Shown here: positions 19,744 to 26,979 of the stretch, one piece after another
Layout: each line of letters starts with the position of its first letter
How positions within the stretch are numbered: the stretch's first letter is position 1
NCBI GenBank assembly: GCA_016098155.1
Contig: JAAAJB010000494.1
Coordinates: 1 to 26,979 of the forward strand
DNA length: 26,979 nucleotides
Source of the DNA: Actinomortierella ambigua
Taxonomy: Eukaryota; Mortierellomycota; Mortierellomycetes; Mortierellales; Mortierellaceae
Direction: 5' to 3'
Program-made: the position numbers and the translations under genes
The notes under the pieces: generated by a model
The model's input: only the letters and a program-made list of their open reading frames with translations
What the model was told of the DNA's origin: nothing
Databases searched by the model: none

Positions 19744-22700
19744 AATATTATCAATTAAGATAAAAACGAAAGCAACCCACGACACATTACTCAATGAAGC
19801 AGTGCTCGTTGTTCGTGATATTTCCTATGTGAATTTTCGAAAATGTATTTTGGAGGGTGTAATCTACAAAGATGAGGGAGTGGTCCAATGGTAAAGTATG
19901 AGGTAGACGGTCTACCAGCGAACTTGAGCCGATCTAATATTTTTGGTACATGCTAGGTTTTTAGAGCCATACCTCTGGCAAGTTGGGAGGGGATGTCGAA
20001 TGGAGAGACTGGTTGCGTTGTTGTAGAGGAAGAACCTTCATCTTCCGTTGTTACACGTCTCTATCGCGTGCTTATTCTCTTGGTGACTTCAGTTACATGC
20101 AGGAGACTACTTATTTTCCTCTCTCGCTCTACCTCTCCTGGAGATGTGGGCCACTCTGCAGTGGAGATCAACACGAGTTGTACCTCAACGACACAGAGTA
20201 TTTTATTGACCATCCAGAGAGCCAGGACTATCAAGAGTGTTGTTATGGTCAGGTGCCGGTTGCTGAGTTGTCCTCGGTGTTGAACAAAGCTCCAGCGTAA
20301 CATCATGGTTTGCCGGAGCATGAACACTTGCACCCCTTTGTTCGTCTTTACCGCCAGGGTAAATCCTGTACCATACTCGCCCGCAACCTCCGTGAGTCCC
20401 CACCTCTCTCATCGACATTTGGACAACCAACCTCGGCGCGAGCACGACCACAACGACGTGTTTGGCGTAGCTCCAGCCTATTTAACCCTCCAAAGCGCAT
20501 CGCCACCTCCTCTCCTCATGATCACTTCTCTCGAGGTGAGTGCAAACAAATCCCCCCCCCCCCCCCCCCCCCCCCCCCAGGCCCCTCCCCCGGGGGGGGG
20601 GGCAAAAAAACCCCCCCCCCCCCACACACACACACGACCTATGCATAGGTCCATACTCTCACACACACGCTAACCCCAACACCTACCCCCAAACACCCAC
20701 ACCATCCAGCATTCTTCGCCCACTCGCTGCCACGCTGTCGTACTCGGCCCTCACTCCTCCCCTCTCTCTCTCATTTTCTGCCTCTCTCTTTCTCTCACTT
20801 CTGTCCTCATTCAGCCGACACTTGATTGATGTGGAAACGACGAGGGGGGGGGAAACCTCGACCCGTTTCTGGACGACCTGTATCAACGCTGGGGGTGGTT
20901 TGGGCTACAAAGGATACAATGCTGGCGTGGACAATGGTGAGGGGGGGGGTGAGACTGAAAGGTCTCCATGTCTGTTCCTTAATCAGAATTGGCAAGTGGC
21001 CAACAGGATGTTCAACTCGACGACATGGAAGAACGGGAGTGTTAGCAGGGTCTGTAGTAGCGCTGCATCTGATGCTCTCTGGCCGCAGTGAGGGACTTCA
21101 GGAGCTGTGGTGTTCTACCTTGGTAGGTATGGGAGGCAGGCGACTCGTAGCTAACGGACTGGTTACTTGGCACCCTGTTGTTAGACTACAAATGAGTGGT
21201 TTGTGACCATTGAGGTCTCTTTTGCTGCGCGAGAAGGGACATTTTTTTTGCTCACTCCTGGCCCCCGCCTGATGCTAAAAGTTGCATTCCTTGACATACT
21301 AGGAGCGTATGCTAGGGAATGGTTCTAATTGTCCTTACAAAGGTGGGGTATACCCTAAGTAGGTGCGCCGAGCAGGGAGCCATGTCTGTGGTGAGTCCTC
21401 ATCTTCGCCCACATGCCTACCTCCCTTCTGAGAAACCTCGCGTCAACGGGTAAAGGAGAAAATCATGATTTGTTCTGCTAGTGGACAAGTCCCCCTCTTT
21501 GTCTCGCGTCGTTTTGTTCGCGGAGGCGTTTGGATGGTACGCATTTGAGCACACGACTTTGTGAGCGGGGGACCCCCCCCCCGGATCTCACTTTGGCACC
21601 TCCTCACCAGCCTACAACTATCTCTTACCTTTTCGTTCGGGATGAGATGAAAGGCAGGGGTGGACAGCTAGTCGTGGACTGGAGCCAGTCCTATTTCTTG
21701 GACTTGGAAGATCACCCGAGTAGCTGCTGGCTTGAGAAGATGGGAAGTTGGCATTTTCACTGGGATTCGTTTTTACAATCATATCGTCGACACTTTTTTT
21801 CCTCTTCTTGGCGTGATGGAGAAGAGTGTGGCTGTCGAGCCCACCCTCTTCCTCTCACGCTGGAGCAGGCACCTGTCGAGCAAATGGGCAGATGCGGGAT
21901 GCGATGAACACCACCTCCACGTTGGGGCATCCTGGGAAGGGCCTTCACATCAGCTGTGAGGCCCTTGCAGAGAGTGTTCAACTTTTTTAAGACAATGAAA
22001 GCTGAGGGGAATTGGGTACTTTTAGTGTAGAGCGAGTAGCGGCGACGGTGAATTAGGGGCCACGCAATACCTCGTATGCATCTTGGTCTTGTTAGTCGTT
22101 ATGTTATAGATAGCTGAACATGCAACTAGGATGCAGGTATAGTGGCAAGTTCCAGTGCCTTCTCAACTGCATTGCTTTATCTCCTGTGCTTGCTCCAGTA
22201 TGTCTCCATCTTACAGACAGAAAATCTTACTATCCGTGCTGATATCTCTGTGCAGATCCCCTAGCCACAGCCTACATCCCCAGCAGGTCTGGCCAACCCT
22301 CAAAGAATTAAGCGAACGACCCTAGTCAAATGTGAGCTCTTCGACTCGTCCAATGGTTCAGCGATCCTCCTTGCCAGCATCGTCTCCCCTTTCGATAAAA
22401 TCCGTTTCTGGTAGCCGCCAGACGAAGTCTCGAATGGTCTCCTTGCTGTGCTGTTGCAGTACACTCTCTTCTCCGAGCGTCCACGTATCGTAATACTCAG
22501 TCAGAGACAATGAAAAGAATACTTCTATCCCCAGCTCTGTGTGCTCTCCAACTCGTCATGAACAGTGGGGATAGGTGAGGGGGAAGACCGGGTTTCTTTT
22601 TCCATATTCGATCTCCATGTGCAAGAATTGTTAGAGGCGCAAAGGCTTGAACTGTAGTTGACGTGTCAGTTATATAAGCAATGACACTCTGGAGTCTCGA

Positions 22701-23058
22701 CGTATGTTCCTTCAGTTGTACATACAGTGCTTTTTTTTTAGTTGGCGGATGTGAACGAGATAATTGGATTTTCCCCCGCAGAAATCCCATAGTAATCCTC
22801 GCCAATTTCTTTTTCTCGGACGCCAATTAAAAAAAAAAAAAAACCACTGTATCGCTCACATGAAACGAGTGACTCTTCTGCACAATGTCGCCCACATATG
22901 CAATGTTGGTTGACCTCAACGAGTTTTTTTCAAGAGTCATGAGATTGAACTATTCTTCCACAGAGGACAGAGATAGACCGGTTGGCATGGGCAGGTACAA
23001 TGTCCATTGTCTTGCGCTTTCTAATTTTTTTATGTTGTTTTTATATACACACACAAAG
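19744..23058. other. Gene-poor region with coding-like debris and simple sequence
   Basis: Between the secreted-protein gene and RAD18 I find no gene I can model. At 19980-21980 there are protein-like fragments in all three plus-strand frames, each cut by stops, for example around 20150-20300, 20830-21090, 21190-21330 and 21730-21958, which looks like a decayed gene or element. A poly-C/poly-G tract sits inside it (20552-20635). From 22000 to 22850 there are only short frames. 22825-22842 is an A-run, and 23040-23056 is the AT- and CA-rich 3' flank of RAD18. Confidence 0.4.
20552..20635. repeat. Poly-C / poly-G / CA simple-sequence tract
   Basis: A run of 27 C, then a C-rich AGG-interrupted stretch, 11 G, 7 A, 13 C and a CA repeat follow one another. 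The C-run pairs potentially with the nearby G-run, and the minus strand offers many G-tracts. Such a tract is prone to polymerase slippage, so its exact length in the assembly should not be trusted. Confidence 0.9.
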
Positions 23059-25683
23059 CTACCCTTCTAGATTCGTGGTAGCAGCAGCCTCATTCTCCCT
23101 CTCCTTCACCTTGGCAAGCTCAATCCGCCGTCGGACCGACGCAATCAGCTCTGCATACTCGTCGGCATACCGGGCCGCATGCGCAAAGGACGCCGCCTCG
23201 GCCACCACCACCGCCGCGTTGGTGTTGTTTGTATGGTTGGGTATAAACGCAGGTGCGGTGGTCGTAGTCGTCGAGGTCAATGACGACGACGATGATGACG
23301 ATGACGATGACGACAGGGGTAATAGCGCCGCAGGACCACTGCCTGAGGTTCCTACTGCTCCTACTCCTCCTCCTCCTCCTCCTTCGACGGTCGCTTCCTG
23401 ACTCAACGACCCCTGAGACGACGACACTGCTGCCGCCATCTCCTGCGACAAGCGCAATTGCTGCAACTGGTGCTGTTCCTCCTGGACCTGTCGCTGTAAC
23501 GCTTCCTGAGCGCGGCGCTGCTGGTCGCGGGCCTGCAGGTCCAGCCCATAGGCACGCTCCCAGTCGACCATCTGGCGCTTCAACTCGGCGTCGGAGAACG
23601 GGCGCAGCGCGTCGCAATTGGCATTGTAACGGGTCAGGTACTCGGCGTGCCGCTTCTGCATCAGGGCCTTGTCGCCGTGCGAGGGTAGGCCGAGCTCTTG
23701 GAGCTTCTTCCGGAGTTGCTTGTCGTTCAATACGCCATACGCCAATTTCGGAAGGCTAGAAAAAAAATAATAGGTCACCAAAAGAAAAAAAGAAAAAAGA
23801 AATGGTTAGTTTTTCCTTCCACTTGTAGTCTATTTTTTTTTTCAGTTCCCACAATGCGGAGCAAAACTTACAGTGGCCTTCGTTCCGGATATTTGGTCAC
23901 GGACCCATTAGCAACAAGTGAATTACTACTCGACGACGGTGATCCAGCAGCCTGAAGAGACCAAGACATCCCCGTCCCACCGTGGCTGCTGCCATGGCGA
24001 TTCCCTTCCCGGTAAAACGGATTTCCCCCTGAAGACGACGATAACGATGGACTACTAGGGCTCATTCCTCCTACTCCTCCTCCTCTCCGTCCAGAAGAAG
24101 GTGATGACGGTCCCATCCTGTTGTTTATCATCATTCCCACTGCCGAGGGTCGCGGCCCTGTGCCATGCTTTGCATACTGCTGCATCGACTCCTGATCCAT
24201 CATCTTCACTTGCTCATACTGCGCATTGTACTTGGGGTCCCTCTTGCCCTCCATGCACTGATCCAGATGCCGGTTCACCGACTCGTGTAGGATCGCACAC
24301 CCACACACCGGACAGGCACACAGCCCAAAGGTTTCGGGTGAGATCGTCGGTTCCTGCCGTGCCGGTGGCGCCGGTGTTAGTGTTTGTGAAGAGGCCGGTG
24401 AGGCTGATGGCGAGTCTGTCATAGCTGTCGATTGAGAAGCCGTTGTTGCTGTAGTCCTGCTGCCGGATCGTGTCCTAGTCGAAGCCCCTGATGACTGTTG
24501 TGGATCCTGGTATTCCTGGTGTTGCAGTTCAGAGGCTGCAGGCAACAACATAAAGCCAAAAAAAATGACGAGATGGTTAGCAGTTGTGGGCAAAGGAGGA
24601 GTATTGGGTCACACATGATAAAAGATCGGGACTAATCACCCTACTCCCAACCCACACCACCACCGCCACCACATCCACATCCTTACCTTGACTATGACGA
24701 GTCACTCGTTTTGGAATCACGGTCCTCATACGATCCCGGTACTCAATCTGGAAATCATTATCCCCCATTTCGTCAGGCTCCACCGGAGGGTAGTTCCCGT
24801 CGCCGCCTCGCGAACGAAGTTGGCGCTGACTCGACCGTGTTGCTACTTTTACCGCACCTGATGCTGCTGCTGTTGCTGCTGTTGATGTTGTTGGCGCCGT
24901 GGAATTAGAACGTTGACTGAGCTCTTCTTCGAAAACAACGTCGTCGTCTTCGTCCACCATCCAATCCTCGCTGTACGAGTCAGTTTGACTATTGCGACTC
25001 ATCGCCACCGCCGCCGCTTCTGCTGCCGCCCGCCGTCGTGCCGATGCCCTCTTACGTTTGTTAGGATTTGCCGATGAGGATATCCGGGACGATGAAGATG
25101 ATCCTTTAGACCCTTTGCCTGCCGTCACATCACCATCGCTGTCGCCTTCACCGTCGTAACTGTTGCCATAATCGCCGTCCATATCATCATCATTCCGGTC
25201 GCCACGACTATTCTTGCCTGATCGCGCCACTAGCCGCTCTTGATCCTCGTTTGCTCTCCTGACCGAGTCCTGAACTGTCTTGAGAAGTAGCTCTCTATGG
25301 ATGGAAGGGAAAAGCAACAGCGGTTAAAATTTAATGCGATCCTCTTCGTCTCTCGTTGCCACCAAAATTAAAAGACAGTGTACATGGAGGCGTAAACAAT
25401 TCTATTACCTGCAATCCACAAAACAGTTGGCGACTTCTTCAAGGGCGACATTGCGCCGAATCTGCGCCGTGTTGGCACTCTCGCGACATGCAGGGCATGC
25501 GGATTCCTTGTCGAGATGCCGGCGAAGACAGGCACTGCAAAATGTGTGATGGCAATTGAGCATCACGGCTCCTCGCAGAAACTCGCGGCAGATGGGACAC
25601 CGCAAATGACTGTCCAGCTCTCCCAGCTTCAAAAACCCGGCAGGCCAATCCGAAGGATCGCTGACCTGTGGTGCCGACTGCAT
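23059..25683 (-). CDS. RAD18: E3 ubiquitin-protein ligase RAD18 (747 residues)
   Basis: Four exons on the minus strand, 25683-25409, 25294-24687, 24535-23872 and 23755-23059, join in phase; donors are GTAATA, GTAAGG, GTAAGT. RAD18 with the E2 RAD6 monoubiquitinates PCNA at stalled forks and starts translesion synthesis; it acts in the nucleus. A C3HC4 RING is complete (C29, C32, C44, H46, C49, C52, C63, C66). A UBZ4-type zinc finger lies near residues 365-392 (CPVCG, HLDQC). A SAP DNA-binding domain follows at about 517-550 (LRKKLQELGLPSHGDKALM), then YNANCDAL and a RAD6-binding-like segment with DWERAYGLD. The protein is much longer than the roughly 490 residues of yeast or human because of acidic Ser/Asp-rich, Ser/Thr-rich and Gly/Ser-rich inserts. 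A KRKRA-type basic patch in exon 2 may be a nuclear signal. Exon 1 has a broken inverted copy at 1231-1450. Confidence 0.92.
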
Positions 25684-26383
25684 GGTTTCTTATTTTATGA
25701 AGTCTAGACAATTCAATTTAGGCTGAAAAAAAAAAAGATGATTCATATGCATAAAAAAGGCCAAAAAAAACTGAGTCAAGCCACCGACTGAACCCTGGGC
25801 CTAAAGCACGGCATATCCCAAGAGAAAATCTTCATAGCCTGGGCCTCAGCGTTCGTCATTTTGCACCTATGCAACCATCTAGCTGTTTTCTCTATTATCT
25901 GATCCAGAGAATCCAGTCGTCTCAAGGCCGACGCTACCCAGCCGACAGGGTTTAGCAGGGCGAGTCGATAGGCAGCGAGCAAGGGCGATTAGAGAGAGGA
26001 ATATGTAAGTGGAATAAGGCCGGCCGCACACAAGATACTCCAACGAACCCGATGCGTAACAGGCAGAGCTATATTTGGGACTGGCCGATCAGGTACGATG
26101 AGGGGCAAGATCGGTGAGAGTGAGAGAGTGACAGATGGATGCTCCGACAAAATGGTGTCCAACGATAACATCTCAAGGATGACAATCCAACTTTATCCCA
26201 ACCTCTACGGCTTTCTCTCTCCAGGTTTGAATATGTCCAAGAAATTAACCGGGTCTCCCTTTCCACCAAAACGGGAGAATGCATCCTATCATAGCGTCGT
26301 TGCATGTGAATAGCCAAGCATCTCTCAAATGGATGGGACATATTCATTCTGTTAAAAGAACTACAGTCAAGAGTGATAGGACA
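25684..26383 (-). promoter_or_regulatory. RAD18 promoter region and Sel1 3' spacer (duplicated block)
   Basis: This is a 700-nt spacer between the Sel1 stop and the RAD18 start, both genes on the minus strand. Two sub-blocks, about 25985-26165 and 25785-25925, have recognisable counterparts in the left arm. The RAD18-proximal 100 nt are A/T-rich (T-runs on the minus strand) and show no clear TATA box. A minus-strand 68-codon frame at 25982-25776 covers the better conserved block. Confidence 0.5.
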
Positions 26384-26979
26384 TCAATCAAAGTAACCTT
26401 GACGGAACTCCATTCTCTGCTTTGCATCCGTGTGGCCTCGAGCAGCAGCCTTCTTGTACCATTCAATCGCCTCCCTTGCATCCTGTGCAACGCCGAGACC
26501 TCTCTCGTACATCCGCCCAAGGGAATGTTGAGCGGCGGTATATCCTTGTTCAGCTCCTCGGCTGTACAACGCAAACATGTCTCGAGCATCGGTTGTAGCT
26601 TGGCCGTCAAGGTAGGTGGAGGATGTCAGCCATTGAACATGAAAGTGGGCACTTGGCTCACCCTTAGCAGCAGCCTCCTGATACAAGTGCAGAGGCCCTT
26701 CGCCCCTTGGGTCCACTACGAGACCAAGCTCGTACATAGACGCAATGTTGAATAGAGCCAACTCGTTGTGCTGAGTGGCGCTCCGACTGTACCACTTGGC
26801 CGCCTCAACATCGCACTGCTCAACTCCTTGACCAAGATCATAGCGCCACCCAAGGCTGTTTTGTGCATTAGCATTCCCCTGTTCTGATGCTTTAGTGTAC
26901 CATTTGACAGCCTCAACATCACTCTGATCGACTCCGCGTCCTTCTGCGTACATCAAACCAAGGTTGTATTGTGCATCGG
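26384..26979 (-). CDS. Sel1-repeat protein, 3' part (5' end outside window)
   Basis: The minus-strand frame is open to the window edge and ends at TGA (26386-26384). It holds the same run of about five Sel1-like repeats as the left copy, with the same degenerate fourth repeat (the YLDGQ segment) and the same C-terminal AKQRMEF phrase. About 37 of 189 aligned residues differ by eye, without gaps. Differences cluster outside the repeat consensus positions, which suggests continuing selection on the fold in both copies. The first ATGs seen here (26956, 26953) are internal to a repeat, so the true start is outside. A scaffold role is expected for the family; the partner is unknown. Confidence 0.85.
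   Translation of the reverse strand, partial: DAQYNLGLMYAEGRGVDQSDVEAVKWYTKASEQGNANAQNSLGWRYDLGQGVEQCDVEAAKWYSRSATQHNELALFNIASMYELGLVVDPRGEGPLHLYQEAAAKGEPSAHFHVQWLTSSTYLDGQATTDARDMFALYSRGAEQGYTAAQHSLGRMYERGLGVAQDAREAIEWYKKAAARGHTDAKQRMEFRQGYFD

Larger units (their letters stand above)
25409..26979 (-). repeat. Right arm of inverted segmental duplication
   Basis: This is the reverse-complement counterpart of 1-1450. It spans the Sel1 gene, the spacer, the RAD18 upstream region and RAD18 exon 1. Because the window cuts both Sel1 genes, the outer limits of the duplication are not visible. This arm is the intact one for RAD18 and contains about 100 nt of spacer absent on the left. Confidence 0.85.

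Noticed and set aside
19872..19935. tRNA-like segment with a perfect A-box match (TGGTCCAATGG) and a hairpin GGTAGA/TCTACC
   Set aside because: No acceptor stem closes, the anticodon loop would lack the U33 position and the B-box is poor. At most a degraded tRNA-derived repeat.
22497..22826. 109-codon minus-strand frame downstream of RAD18
   Set aside because: No domain, starts in an A/T-run and lacks coding-like composition compared with neighbours.
23120..23617. 165-codon minus-strand frame and 159-codon plus-strand frame over RAD18 exon 4
   Set aside because: Shadows of RAD18 coding sequence; Arg/Pro/Ala-rich out-of-frame readings.
1..26979. Inverted arms as terminal repeats of a giant mobile element
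   Set aside because: The arms contain ordinary genes and gene fragments, differ by about 20% at protein level, and no transposase, integrase or target-site duplication is visible in the window; segmental duplication explains them better.

Overview
This looks like chromosomal DNA of a filamentous, early-diverging fungus. A member of Mortierellomycota or Mucoromycota fits best, but this is inferred from gene content only. The supporting signs are: multi-exon genes with GTAAG-type donors and pyrimidine-rich acceptors; long C/T-rich spacers; many microsatellites and homopeptide tracts; Sel1-repeat proteins; a two-DUSP USP20/USP33-type deubiquitinase of animal-like architecture; and RAD18. Nothing points to a bacterial operon, phage or CRISPR.

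Layout, left to right. (1) 1-1450: the 3' part of a Sel1-repeat gene, its spacer and a broken copy of RAD18 exon 1. (2) 2326-3361 (-): a three-exon multi-pass membrane protein resembling the TMEM229 family. (3) 3651-6445 (+): a three-exon, 807-residue F-box protein, divergent from the membrane gene across a 289-bp shared promoter. (4) 7109-13703 (+): a 14-exon, 941-residue USP20/USP33-like deubiquitinase with ZnF-UBP, catalytic core, two DUSP domains and a Gln/His-rich tail. (5) 14759-17203 (+): a four-exon gene joining an ADF/cofilin-type domain, a charged coiled coil and a PH domain, with a 14-nt microexon. (6) 17204-23058: mostly gene-free, holding one small secreted cysteine-rich protein (19456-19743, +), some coding-like debris and a striking poly-C/poly-G tract. 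(7) 23059-25683 (-): a four-exon, 747-residue RAD18 E3 ligase. (8) 26384-26979 (-): a second Sel1-repeat gene running off the window.

The main structural result is that the two window ends are inverted copies of each other. Right arm (reading -): Sel1 gene, spacer, RAD18 promoter and RAD18 exon 1. Left arm (reading +): the same order, with an intact Sel1 frame but a frameshifted, internally deleted RAD18 exon that stops near the exon boundary. So about 1.5 kb was duplicated in inverted orientation about 24 kb apart, and only the right arm still carries a working RAD18.

Three genes belong to the ubiquitin system (F-box subunit, deubiquitinase, RAD18 E3). They are not an operon and their proximity may be chance. 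Exon joins were worked out by hand from splice signals and reading phase; every joined model keeps an open frame to its stop. The least certain junction is the exon 5/6 boundary of the deubiquitinase.
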